Origin: Arcticibacter sp045629565
GTDB taxonomy: Bacteria > Bacteroidota > Bacteroidia > Sphingobacteriales > Sphingobacteriaceae
Reading direction: 5' to 3'
Length of the DNA stretch: 64,000 bases
NCBI RefSeq assembly: GCF_045629565.1
Contig: NZ_JAZQRL010000093.1
Coordinates: 1-64,000, forward strand
Below, in pieces: positions 1 to 7,779 of the stretch. The notes beneath the pieces are model-generated. The model was not told where the DNA came from, made no database searches, and saw only the letters and a list, made by a program, of their open reading frames with translations. Position 1 is the stretch's first letter; the number at the start of each line of letters is the position of its first letter. Made by a program: the position numbers and the translations under genes.

Positions 1-165
1 CGCCGTGGTGCTGGAAAGACCGAACTCCGTGGAGGCACGGAGGCTGGCGCTGGTCTGCTTGAATGTGCGGGGTTTCCCCTGCATGATGGTCATACCGCGG
101 TACCCGCGATAAACGACGGGACCTGCCGTGCCCCGTACCCTGCCTTTGTTGTCTACTTTTGCCAT
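1..165 (-). CDS. hypothetical protein, N-terminal part only (cut by window edge)
   Basis: An ATG at 165 on the minus strand opens a frame that runs without a stop to the window edge, giving 55 residues that begin MAKVDNKGRVRGTAGPVVYR. The stretch is basic and rich in Gly, with GPVVYRGYRG and a later KQTSASLRASTEFG. From memory, small Bacteroidota proteins of unknown function share this layout (a Gly-rich start, a V-Y/F-R/K strand, then KPxxxKQT...S..FG). I cannot name a function. It is more GC-rich than its neighbours. No signal peptide or membrane segment is visible in the part present. Confidence 0.55.
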   Translation of the reverse strand, partial: MAKVDNKGRVRGTAGPVVYRGYRGMTIMQGKPRTFKQTSASLRASTEFGLSSTTA

Positions 166-293
166 AACGCTATTTCTTTTTGCAGAACAAGGTAGAGCAG
201 CGGAAAGGCTGGTGACGATTTTTTTGCGATTTTTTCCAAAATCTTCCGGAATTGAGCCGATTTTGCACTAAAAAGACAAGGGGAACAGGATAG

Positions 294-438
294 AACGTCT
301 TTATATGCAGGAGTATACATCGTCGGTATGCAAGTGGAGACAACCAGTGAAAAGCCAGTCAAAAGTCCGACTTTTCATACCCCAGGTCGGACTGATCCCG
401 GGAGAATCTGCGCCTCTTATCGCCTGCATATAAACGTT
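294..438. other. long-range inverted repeat, possible structured RNA
   Basis: This is part of the 580-base gap 166-745. The arm at 294-311 (AACGT, then CT, then TTATATGCAGG) is complementary to 423-438 (CCTGCATATAAACGTT), giving 16 pairs with a two-base bulge. Inside it AGTCCGAC (364-371) pairs with GTCGGACT (386-393), and GGTATG (325-330) could pair with CATACC (376-381). AAAAGT-CCG-ACTTTT (361-375) is an alternative fold of the same bases. A plus-strand terminator follows at 523-550. No convincing gene lies here, so a small plus-strand RNA is possible, but this is inference from pairing only. Confidence 0.35.
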
Positions 439-522
439 GTCATTGCGGAGACCAAGCGAGCTCACTTCTATTATTTCAGAATAGTATTATTCACGAACGA
501 GGGAGGAAAAATCGTCGATGCA

Positions 523-550
523 AGAATCCGCCGTGGCGGGGATTCTTTTT
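523..550 (+). terminator. intrinsic terminator
   Basis: AGAATCC (523-529) pairs with GGATTCT (539-545), with further CCG/CGG pairs inside, followed by a run of T to 550. No coding gene on the plus strand precedes it. It would fit an RNA transcribed from the structured stretch at 294-438. Confidence 0.6.
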
Positions 551-745
551 AACCTCTGATTCACATTCTTTTATAAAAGTCATCCGCATCGACGAAAATT
601 CTATATTTTTACTTTTAAGCATAGATCGAGGTGTTAACAAAATTTATTCACCATCAATTTTGTGTATGATAATAGTATCTGTGCAGGATTCTATAATCTT
701 TTTGATTCTATTTTTTTATCCCGAACCCACTTTAACTACAAAAAT

Positions 746-1093
746 ATGAGAATCATCATTGAACTTTTGCTTACAGGAATAGCGGTTTCAGTAGCGGCTT
801 TCCTCTCTCCCGGCGTTAGGGTTGACGGATTTCTTAGTGCTCTTATAGCCGGGATCCTGCTAGCGCTTGTAAATGCGACTGTTGGTACCCTACTTCGCAT
901 TTTTACTTTTCCTGTTAACATTCTGACCCTGGGTCTGATGTCGTTTGTCATCACCGTCTTAATGGTGTTACTGGTAGACGCGATGATGAAAGGTTTTGAA
1001 ACTGACGGCTTCTGGGCTGCTCTGCTTTTCGCCCTCATCCTTGCTGTTATCAAGATGGTTTTTAGCTCACTTACCAGTGATCGCGATCGCTGA
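746..1093 (+). CDS. phage-holin-family / DUF360-like four-helix membrane protein
   Basis: A 115-residue, very hydrophobic protein with four predicted membrane helices (about residues 1-20, 27-46, 52-76 and 87-108) and a charged C-terminus (TSDRDR). The G-LRIFTFPVNILTLGL segment between helices 2 and 3 is typical of the family often annotated 'phage holin family protein' (PF04020). The family is widespread in bacterial chromosomes and there is no phage context here, so a lytic role should not be assumed. The function is unknown. I chose the ATG at 746 because the 28 residues upstream of it are not hydrophobic and look like translated leader. It is followed by a bidirectional hairpin shared with the convergent peptidase gene. 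Confidence 0.8.
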   Translation: MRIIIELLLTGIAVSVAAFLSPGVRVDGFLSALIAGILLALVNATVGTLLRIFTFPVNILTLGLMSFVITVLMVLLVDAMMKGFETDGFWAALLFALILAVIKMVFSSLTSDRDR

Positions 1094-1131
1094 CGCCGAA
1101 TATCTCACATCTCGGCAGCTTAAATAATGCC

Positions 1132-1185
1132 AAAGCACACCCCCGTCCAGACAGCTCACAGTTATCTGGATGGGGATGTGCTTTT
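1132..1185. terminator. bidirectional terminator between convergent genes
   Basis: AAAGCACA at 1132 pairs with TGTGCTTT ending at 1184. The stem continues inward through CCC/GGG and TCCAGA/TCTGGA to about 20 pairs with one mismatch and one wobble, with a 13-base loop (1152-1164). It lies between the membrane protein gene (plus) and the M1 peptidase (minus) and overlaps the peptidase stop codon. Confidence 0.8.
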
Positions 1186-3292
1186 ATTCAGATAGCGCTT
1201 TTACTACAGACGGTGATACATCCCGCTGAGCTTTACTGAGGATCTCATCAGTCTTTTCAGCCTTGTATACTTTCCTCAATACCTGGATGGCAGAAGCCCT
1301 CACATAGGAACGGGCATCGGTTAATGCAAGATCTTTTACTTTATCATGTGCCGATGCCTGTGCTTCCTTATTTAATAATGCGATCGATTTTACCGCGAGG
1401 CGACGGATGGCCCAGTGTTTATCGTTCATGGCGCTGATGATAAGAGGGGCAGATAACTTATCTCCTGGTACTTTGGTTATGGCAAGCAATGCCTCCATCC
1501 TGTCGAGGAACAAAGGCGCTTGTTGATATTGAACAGCATATTGAGCGATGGTTTTATTCTCTTTCCTGGTGGCCAAGAGGTATTTTTCAGCGTCGAAATT
1601 GATCAGTTCGGGTTCTTGTGGCATATCAAACGAAAAGCTCTGCTCAGCCTTATCTATCACTACTTGCTTACTTTCGATCTTGCCATTAACGTAGAAATCG
1701 ATTTTTACAGGTAGACGATACATCGGCGATGTGGTGAGCGGCTGGATTTGCTTTACCGTTACAGTCGCTTTCCTGGTCGTTACGTCATAATGAGTTAAAA
1801 CCTCCAGCTCGGGATTTCCCGATGCCAGAAACCATTGGTTGAAGAACCAGTTAAGGTCTTTTCCCGTAACTTCCTCAAAGGCTAGACGAAGGTCATGGAT
1901 TTCTGCAGTTTTATAAGAATGCCGCTTCAGATAGAGCGTCAGACTTTCAAAAAACGCTTCATCGCCAACTGTTTTACGTAGCATGTGCAGGATCCGCCCC
2001 CCTTTCTGGTAGCTAACGACGTCGAACATCTGCTCCCTGTCAGGATAATTGAAGCGGATCACATCTGCTTGCCTGGCCTGTTCGGTGTTAAAATAAGCGT
2101 TTGCGTCGTTCCAGCCTTTATAGTCGGCTTCATCGCGGCCATATTTATGTTCATTCCACAGATATTCTCCGTAGGTAGCAAAAGATTCGTTAAGCGGAAG
2201 GTTAGCCCATGATTCGGAGGTCACCAGGTTGCCAAACCAGTGATGGAAGAGCTCATGGGAAATAATGTCTTCATGATTTTCATCCAGATACTCAGCAGGA
2301 GTCATGTTCATGCCTTCGAAAAATGTTGTGGCTGTGGTATTTTCCATAGCTCCTCCGGTGAAGTCGCGCAGTACGATCTGGGCGTATTTTTCCCAGGGAT
2401 ACTCCATTTTCAACTTGTTGGAAAAGAACTCCATCATCTCGGGTGTCTTGCCAAAGATCAGTTTCGCATGATCAGCGAATTTGGGTTCCATATAGTAGCT
2501 TACTTCTTTATCTCTCCAGGAGTCTTTTGCAATCTGGAACTCGCCGCCGGCGAGCATGGTCAGATAGGTGGAGTGAGGGAGCTCCTGACGCCAATTGTCG
2601 GTATGGGTGCCATCACCGTTGTCGGTAGAGAAGTCGAGAAGCCCGTTTGATAAGGAAACCATACCTTCGGGGAGGGTGATACTGATATCCTGGGTCATCT
2701 TTTCCTGCGGATCATCTATTGTAGGAAACCAGCAGGAGTTGTTTTGCGTTTCTCCCTGGGTCCAGAACTGCCTCGGCTTGCCAGGTTCGGAATTATCTCG
2801 GTTGACGAAATAAAATCCCTTACTTCCCGGGCCGTCGATATCTTTGCCGATCTTCAGCTTCTCCGGCATGGCCACATAATCAATCTGGATCTTGAACTTT
2901 TGCTTATCGGTGTACGTTTGGTCCAGGTTGATGGTTAGCTTTTTATTGTTGTATGTGTATTTAAGCGGTTTGTTATCATAGCCTTCGATGAGAGATACCT
3001 GGTTGATCCTGAATCCCTTGGCGTCGAGAACAACTTCCGACAGGGGGTAATTGTATGGTTTGGCCTCGATGATTGCACGACCCATGACATAGGCGCTGTC
3101 CCAATCCAGTTTGAGGTCCAGGCTGGTATGGATGATGTCGGTCAGGCGGGTATAGCTAGCCTGGTAGATATTCGAACCATGTCTGGCTCCATGTACGGAG
3201 ATCGGATCGAGAGAGACTTTTTGTGTACTGGAACAAGAGCCTAGGAAGAGCGCTGCCATTAGTGAACAGCGCATCAGGAGACTGTTTTTCAT
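1184..3292 (-). CDS. M1 family metallo-aminopeptidase lipoprotein
   Basis: A 702-residue zinc aminopeptidase of the M1 (gluzincin) family. It starts with a lipoprotein signal peptide (lipobox LGSC, Cys about residue 20), so it is probably anchored to the envelope. The exopeptidase motif GGAMEN is at about 313-318. The zinc motif HELFH is at 346-350, with the third ligand Glu369 in NESF, the expected 18 residues on. The last 120 residues are helical and look like HEAT-type repeats, unlike the ERAP1-type C-terminus. It removes N-terminal residues from peptides; substrates cannot be read from sequence. It is last in a minus-strand run beginning at panC, with an 86-base gap upstream. Confidence 0.93.
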   Translation of the reverse strand: MKNSLLMRCSLMAALFLGSCSSTQKVSLDPISVHGARHGSNIYQASYTRLTDIIHTSLDLKLDWDSAYVMGRAIIEAKPYNYPLSEVVLDAKGFRINQVSLIEGYDNKPLKYTYNNKKLTINLDQTYTDKQKFKIQIDYVAMPEKLKIGKDIDGPGSKGFYFVNRDNSEPGKPRQFWTQGETQNNSCWFPTIDDPQEKMTQDISITLPEGMVSLSNGLLDFSTDNGDGTHTDNWRQELPHSTYLTMLAGGEFQIAKDSWRDKEVSYYMEPKFADHAKLIFGKTPEMMEFFSNKLKMEYPWEKYAQIVLRDFTGGAMENTTATTFFEGMNMTPAEYLDENHEDIISHELFHHWFGNLVTSESWANLPLNESFATYGEYLWNEHKYGRDEADYKGWNDANAYFNTEQARQADVIRFNYPDREQMFDVVSYQKGGRILHMLRKTVGDEAFFESLTLYLKRHSYKTAEIHDLRLAFEEVTGKDLNWFFNQWFLASGNPELEVLTHYDVTTRKATVTVKQIQPLTTSPMYRLPVKIDFYVNGKIESKQVVIDKAEQSFSFDMPQEPELINFDAEKYLLATRKENKTIAQYAVQYQQAPLFLDRMEALLAITKVPGDKLSAPLIISAMNDKHWAIRRLAVKSIALLNKEAQASAHDKVKDLALTDARSYVRASAIQVLRKVYKAEKTDEILSKAQRDVSPSVVKALSE

Positions 3293-3378
3293 CGGAACAA
3301 TTTGTTTTTTAACGGTAATGAGACTTTCATGAGCAATAATACACGCTTTTTGCTCAGCGCGGTCATGATATCTTCGTA

Positions 3379-4623
3379 TTATTTAGCTGCAAGCAGGTTG
3401 TTGATATGGTTTTCGAACTCGTTGACGTATTCAGTATAGTGTTTGCCGGTGCCCGGTCCGCTGAATCCGGTATGTATTTTATTTACTTTACCTTGCTTGT
3501 CAATGATGATGGTGGTAGGAAATGCTTTAAACTCGTTCAGCTCGGGCATGCTCTTTAACACTTCTTTGTTTGTATAGCCGGTTAGAAGGATCGGGTAGCT
3601 TACATTAAACCGCTTACGCAGTTGTTCGAGGCTCTTTTTTGATCTTTCGATATCATTTGTCCGCTCATAGGCGAGTCCGATGACTTCAACTCCTTTGTCT
3701 TTGTACGCTTTGTAAAAATTAGTGAGATAGGCTGTCTCATCCATGCAGTTGGGGCACCAGGAACCGAGGAAGCTAACGATGACAACTTTGCCTTCATAAC
3801 GTGGGTCTGTCAGCGATATGGGATTGTCGTCAAGGTCAAAGAAACGGAACGACAGGTTTGAGTAGCCGGGTTTCAGGTTCGTCAGGGTATAGGCATCGGG
3901 AAGAATGGCCTGTTCGTCTCTCCGGGCGGACCAGTTGCGGACTGTAGATAAGCCTGAATAGAACTTGCCGTCAGTGATGGTGTTGCCGTCTATCGTTCCG
4001 GTGAACAACATACAGTTGGATCCGTCGAAGGCTGATAGAAACAGCCGGCCGCTGGATACAGCGCCTTCAAGGAACCGGTAGTCGCCGGTACTGGTGAGAA
4101 ATGAGCCTGTTACACGGGATTTTTCCTGGCGGAATTCGCCGACAGCAATGGTGGTATCGCTGTTATCCTGGCTGATGATTGTGGTAGACCATCGTCCGCT
4201 AAGCTGATTGGGGGAGTCGGGATTGTCTTTGAAGAAGCGATAGCTGACATTTTTCCGGGCCTTGATCTCCATGGCGACGTCATTGTCCACGAGGTGTCTT
4301 ATCCATTTCCCTTTGAAGCCATCCGATGTAAGTGCAGCCTTGATCTCTGAATCAAACAAAGGAAGCCTGATGTTTACAGAGTCGTTATTGACCTGAATAT
4401 CGTCGACCAGCAGACGGTCATCTGCGTTTAAAATATAGAGCTTTTTTACTCCCGAAGAGTCGGTTACTTCGAAATTGAAAGGTACTTCCGTTCCGGATTC
4501 GTTTTGTATTGTTGCTCTCCATGTTCCGGCTGGAAAATCCTTGTTCTTATTTCGGCAGGAGAGAATGGTCACCGTCAGGAACGACAGCAGAACTGCCAGC
4601 TTATGGACGTTTTTTGGAAGCAT
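3379..4623 (-). CDS. TlpA-like thiol-disulfide oxidoreductase lipoprotein
   Basis: A 414-residue protein with a lipoprotein signal peptide (TILSC, Cys about 23). Residues about 25-260 form a beta-rich region of the kind found in Bacteroidota TlpA/DUF4369-like proteins. The C-terminal third is a thioredoxin/AhpC-TSA fold with WCPNC at 289-293 and a later cis-Pro segment (AFPTTIIID). The family transfers electrons to periplasmic disulfides or heme apoproteins. The partner here is unknown. It lies 26 bases downstream of rfaE2 in the same direction and 86 bases before the M1 peptidase. Confidence 0.88.
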   Translation of the reverse strand: MLPKNVHKLAVLLSFLTVTILSCRNKNKDFPAGTWRATIQNESGTEVPFNFEVTDSSGVKKLYILNADDRLLVDDIQVNNDSVNIRLPLFDSEIKAALTSDGFKGKWIRHLVDNDVAMEIKARKNVSYRFFKDNPDSPNQLSGRWSTTIISQDNSDTTIAVGEFRQEKSRVTGSFLTSTGDYRFLEGAVSSGRLFLSAFDGSNCMLFTGTIDGNTITDGKFYSGLSTVRNWSARRDEQAILPDAYTLTNLKPGYSNLSFRFFDLDDNPISLTDPRYEGKVVIVSFLGSWCPNCMDETAYLTNFYKAYKDKGVEVIGLAYERTNDIERSKKSLEQLRKRFNVSYPILLTGYTNKEVLKSMPELNEFKAFPTTIIIDKQGKVNKIHTGFSGPGTGKHYTEYVNEFENHINNLLAAK

Positions 4624-4649
4624 CTAAACCCTTATTAATGATCAATAGA

Positions 4650-5144
4650 CTATTGTTGACTACGTATTTTCTTTTCTATAGCGGTAGTTGAATAACCTTC
4701 TATCAAGGGAATGGTTTTTACTTCGCCACCGTAGGAGAGAACGGTATCAGCTCCTACAATCTGATCTACGGTGTAATCGGCGCCCTTAACCAGTATATCA
4801 GGCTTTATAGCGGAGATGAGGTCCGCCGGTGTGGGCTCATCGAAAAACACGACTGCGTCTACGAAGAAAAGTGCTGCGATGAGGGAGGCACGCGACTGTT
4901 GGTCGGTAATTGGCCTGGCGGGTCCCTTAATTCTGGAGACTGAAGCATCGGTGTTCAAACCGACAATCAATTTGTTTCCCAAAGAGGCAGCCTGAGCCAG
5001 ATAGTCAATATGTCCGAGATGCAAAAGATCGAAACAGCCGTTGGTAAAGACTATTTTTTTGCCCAGAAATTTCCAGATCTTTACTGACTTAAGGATCTCC
5101 GGCAGGCTAAGTATCTTATTATTGAGGGTTTCCAGATTGTTCAT
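4650..5144 (-). CDS. rfaE2: D-glycero-beta-D-manno-heptose 1-phosphate adenylyltransferase (RfaE domain II)
   Basis: A 164-residue nucleotidyltransferase that makes ADP-heptose from heptose 1-phosphate and ATP for the lipopolysaccharide core. The cytidylyltransferase-type fold is shown by FTNGCFDLLHLGH, with the HLGH signature at 42-45, and by KGADYT and the C-terminal YSTTAIEKKI motif. It corresponds only to the C-terminal half of enterobacterial HldE; the kinase half is absent and must be encoded elsewhere. The pathway also needs gmhA, which is present at 44595. It lies between panD and the TlpA-like gene on the minus strand. Confidence 0.92.
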   Translation of the reverse strand: MNNLETLNNKILSLPEILKSVKIWKFLGKKIVFTNGCFDLLHLGHIDYLAQAASLGNKLIVGLNTDASVSRIKGPARPITDQQSRASLIAALFFVDAVVFFDEPTPADLISAIKPDILVKGADYTVDQIVGADTVLSYGGEVKTIPLIEGYSTTAIEKKIRSQQ

Positions 5145-5169
5145 AAGTACTTATTTAAGCTAGGGACTA

Positions 5170-5520
5170 TTACTTTATCAGACGGTTATTGTCATCAGGG
5201 AATATCAGAATGGGCTGGTATTTTTTTCCTTCTTCTATGCTGAGCTGTCCATAAGACATCACAATGATGATGTCTCCTACCTGAGCAAGACGGGCACAAG
5301 AGCCATTTAAACAAACAATACCTGAGCCTCTTTCGCCCTTGATCACATAGGTTTCAAAGCGAGCGCCGTTGTTATTGTTCACGATCTGTACCTTCTCATT
5401 AGGAATGATATTGGCAGCATCAATTAAGTCTTCATCAATAGTGATACTTCCTACATAATTCAATTCCGCCTGAGTCACCTTCACCCGGTGTATCTTTGAC
5501 TTCAAAACTTGAATAATCAT
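5170..5520 (-). CDS. panD: aspartate 1-decarboxylase
   Basis: A 116-residue pyruvoyl enzyme that decarboxylates aspartate to beta-alanine for pantothenate synthesis. The proenzyme self-cleaves between Gly24 and Ser25 (NYVGSITID), and Ser25 becomes the pyruvoyl group. The later NGARFETYVI and NGSCARL segments are typical. The length matches the family. panC lies 56 bases upstream on the same strand, so the two enzymes that make and use beta-alanine are likely co-transcribed. Confidence 0.96.
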   Translation of the reverse strand: MIIQVLKSKIHRVKVTQAELNYVGSITIDEDLIDAANIIPNEKVQIVNNNNGARFETYVIKGERGSGIVCLNGSCARLAQVGDIIIVMSYGQLSIEEGKKYQPILIFPDDNNRLIK

Positions 5521-5576
5521 AATGCAAAATTAACAAAAGGTATTGAAAGAGTTGTAGTTTGGTATCATACCTCGTG

Positions 5577-6413
5577 TTAATTTAAAATCATATTATCGAT
5601 GAGGCGTGTCTGTCCGACTGATGCCGCGATGAGGGCCACGAGACCTGATGTTCCTTCGCCTGGTTGTTTGAGTGTGTCTTTATCGAGGATTTCACAGTAG
5701 TCAAGCTTGATTTCGGGCTCCTGGTTTAAAACATGGAGGCCAATCTCCTTCAACTTTTCGGGATGGGCGCCGGATGCGTGCTCCTTCATTTTAAATAGCG
5801 CGCGACTGATGGCGTAAGCCTGGCGTTTTTCCTCAGGCGACAAATGAATATTTCTTGAACTCAGCGCCAGGCCTTCCTGGCTGCGTTGTATAGGGCACAT
5901 CACAAGCTCAACAGGCAGCTGGAAGATGGAGACCATTCTTTTAATCACCAATACCTGCTGGTAATCTTTCTGGCCAAAAAACGCTTTGTCGGGAGATGTG
6001 ATCTGGAACAGCTTGTAAACAATCTGCGTGACACCCTGATAGTGCCCCGGACGTGATTGTCCCTCGAGAATGGTTTCCAGATAACCGAGGTCGATCGTCC
6101 ACTTTTCGTTCTGACTATACATCTCGGCAACTTCAGGGAGAAAAAGTATGTCGCACCCTGCGTCTTCCAGTTTTTTGATATCGTCTTCGACAGTTCGGGG
6201 ATATTTCTCCAGGTCCAGGGGATCTGTGAACTGCGTAGGGTTTACAAATATGCTGCAGACAACGACATCTGTTTGTTGTCTGGCTATATTGATGAGTGAG
6301 GTATGACCATCATGCAGTGCTCCCATTGTAGGGACTAAGCCAATCTGCTTTTTCTGTGCTTTAAGATCTTGAAGCGCGTCTGAAAGTTCGGATTTCGAGG
6401 TGAAGATTTTCAA
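5577..6413 (-). CDS. panC: pantoate--beta-alanine ligase
   Basis: A 278-residue ATP-dependent ligase that joins pantoate and beta-alanine. VPTMGALHDGH places the HxGH ATP site at residues 34-37. FVNPTQF, FFGQKDYQQ and the late SSRNIHLS (KMSKS-equivalent) segment are all present. It is the first gene of the minus-strand run panC-panD-rfaE2. It is divergent from the glycogen-synthase-like gene across 262 bases. The ATG at 6413 follows an A/T-rich leader without a clear ribosome-binding site, as is normal in Bacteroidota. Confidence 0.96.
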   Translation of the reverse strand: MKIFTSKSELSDALQDLKAQKKQIGLVPTMGALHDGHTSLINIARQQTDVVVCSIFVNPTQFTDPLDLEKYPRTVEDDIKKLEDAGCDILFLPEVAEMYSQNEKWTIDLGYLETILEGQSRPGHYQGVTQIVYKLFQITSPDKAFFGQKDYQQVLVIKRMVSIFQLPVELVMCPIQRSQEGLALSSRNIHLSPEEKRQAYAISRALFKMKEHASGAHPEKLKEIGLHVLNQEPEIKLDYCEILDKDTLKQPGEGTSGLVALIAASVGQTRLIDNMILN

Positions 6414-6608
6414 TTTTCAATTTTTTTAAGACGAATTTTAACGGCTGAGCATGTTAAGGCAGAGTTAAAATAGAATGACCTGGCATTTACCTTTGAATGG
6501 CTTGTGAATTTCTTAATATTCAAGCTTTTTTTAATTAATACGATAATGAAAATGCCGCTGCAAAGGTGTGAAATCCTGCAATTATATCAAAGGCTATTGC
6601 GTAATTCA

Positions 6609-6638
6609 TTGATATGTCATAATATATATGTATATTTG
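6609..6638 (+). promoter_or_regulatory. Bacteroidota sigma-A type promoter for the GT5-like gene
   Basis: TATATTTG at 6631-6638 matches TAnnTTTG exactly. TTG at 6609-6611 lies 19 bases upstream, the expected spacing for the -33 element. The transcript would start near 6645, about 30 bases before the ATG at 6676. Confidence 0.7.
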
Positions 6639-6675
6639 CAGTCCCAAATTCTTTCATAAAATTTAACATTTGGAG

Positions 6676-7500
6676 ATGGCAAAAACGAAGTTACTGTTTA
6701 TTACTCACGAGATGTCGCCTTTCCTCGAGTTAACAAAAATTTCTGAGATAACGCGGAAACTTCCGCAAGCGATGCAAGACAAAGGGTTTGAAATCCGCAT
6801 TTTAATGCCTCGTTTTGGCAACATCAATGAACGTCGTAATCGTCTGCATGAAGTTATCCGTCTATCAGGAATGAACATCATCATTGATGAAAACGATAAC
6901 CCGTTGATCATTAAAGTCGCATCAATTCCTTCAGCTCGCATGCAGGTGTATTTTTTGGATAACGAAGAATACTTTCAGCGTAAACATGTTTTCAGGGACA
7001 ATAATAATAAGTTTTACGAAGACAACGATGAGCGTACAATCTTTTTCTGTAAAGGAGCATTGGAGACGGTTAAGAAATTAGGTTGGTCGCCTGATGTGGT
7101 ACATTGCCATGGATGGATGAGTTCTCTGGTTCCCGTTTACATGAAGACGACCTACAAGGACGATCCGACTTTTAAAACAGCTAAGATTGTGTATTCTGTG
7201 TATGACAATTGCTTCAGCGAAAAGTTAAACGCTGATTTTGCAAAGAAGGCAATTATGAGCGGAATGGACGCATCTCATCTGGTACCTTACGGAGACGGAA
7301 GTTGTGAAGCGATGCATTTAGGTGCCATATCTTATTCGGATGCTGTTGTATTGGGCGGACCTAATACCCACCCGGCAGTACTGAAGGTGGTTGAAGCTAC
7401 CGATAAGCCGGTATTGACTTATGATGCTACGGCTGATTTTGAAAATTACTTTAATCTCTATGAAGAGATGCACAATGAGGAATTGGCGTCTTTAGCTTAG
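6676..7500 (+). CDS. glycogen/starch synthase-like protein, N-terminal (GT5) half only
   Basis: A 274-residue protein similar to the N-terminal Rossmann domain of GT5 glycogen synthases. MPRFGNINERRN resembles the family's MPRYG region, and WSPDVVHCHGWMSSLVPVY resembles PDIVHCHDW. Full synthases are about 470-500 residues; the whole C-terminal donor-binding domain is missing. The ADP-glucose motif KTGGL near the N-terminus is replaced by LTKIS (about 19-23). Such half proteins are conserved next to panC in Bacteroidota and are annotated as glycogen synthase, but catalysis looks unlikely. The ATG at 6676 is preferred to a TTG at 6670. It is followed by a terminator at 7521. Confidence 0.8.
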   Translation: MAKTKLLFITHEMSPFLELTKISEITRKLPQAMQDKGFEIRILMPRFGNINERRNRLHEVIRLSGMNIIIDENDNPLIIKVASIPSARMQVYFLDNEEYFQRKHVFRDNNNKFYEDNDERTIFFCKGALETVKKLGWSPDVVHCHGWMSSLVPVYMKTTYKDDPTFKTAKIVYSVYDNCFSEKLNADFAKKAIMSGMDASHLVPYGDGSCEAMHLGAISYSDAVVLGGPNTHPAVLKVVEATDKPVLTYDATADFENYFNLYEEMHNEELASLA

Positions 7501-7520
7501 AAAGCTAATAAAGGAAATGG

Positions 7521-7553
7521 AAAGGCTGTCTCGTAATGCGTGACAGCCTTTTT
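7521..7553 (+). terminator. intrinsic terminator after the GT5-like gene
   Basis: AAAGGCTGTC (7521-7530) pairs with GACAGCCTTT (7542-7551), a perfect 10-bp stem with an 11-base loop and a T-run. Confidence 0.8.
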
Positions 7554-7631
7554 GCATTATAGACTTTGTGTTCACCACCGCCATGGGAAATGATCAGATG
7601 GTGTAGACTTTTGTTCGTCAAAGTCCGTTTC

Positions 7632-7719
7632 TTTAACAGACTTTAACTTAAGGCGCGGAAAACGGAAGTCCTGGTTAACAGTTTTTAACAACAGAAGTGG
7701 TCTGTGTAGCCTATCTTTG
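7632..7719 (+). promoter_or_regulatory. promoter of the DUF4270 gene with repeated TTTAAC motif
   Basis: TATCTTTG at 7712-7719 matches TAnnTTTG. Two copies of a paired TTTAAC motif lie upstream: TTTAACAGACTTTAAC (7632-7647) and GTTAACAGTTTTTAACA (7674-7690). The second copy's last TTTAAC ends 22 bases before the -7 box. An almost identical arrangement occurs before the gene at 54502. No classical TTG lies at -33, so the motif may replace it or bind an activator. Confidence 0.5.
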
Positions 7720-7779
7720 ACAAGCTTCAACAAAGCATGAAAAGAAAACTAAAATCTATATCTTAGCGCGAAATATTGA

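Noticed and set aside
328..552. A 74-residue open frame on the plus strand
   Set aside because: It runs through the inverted-repeat arms and the terminator at 523-550, has no recognisable motif and no promoter, and is best explained as chance.
746..1093. Prophage remnant, because of the holin family name
   Set aside because: No other phage gene is near. This family is a common chromosomal membrane protein in many bacteria.
2240..2650. A 136-residue plus-strand frame inside the M1 peptidase gene
   Set aside because: It is antisense to the zinc-site region of a well-supported gene and has no domain of its own.
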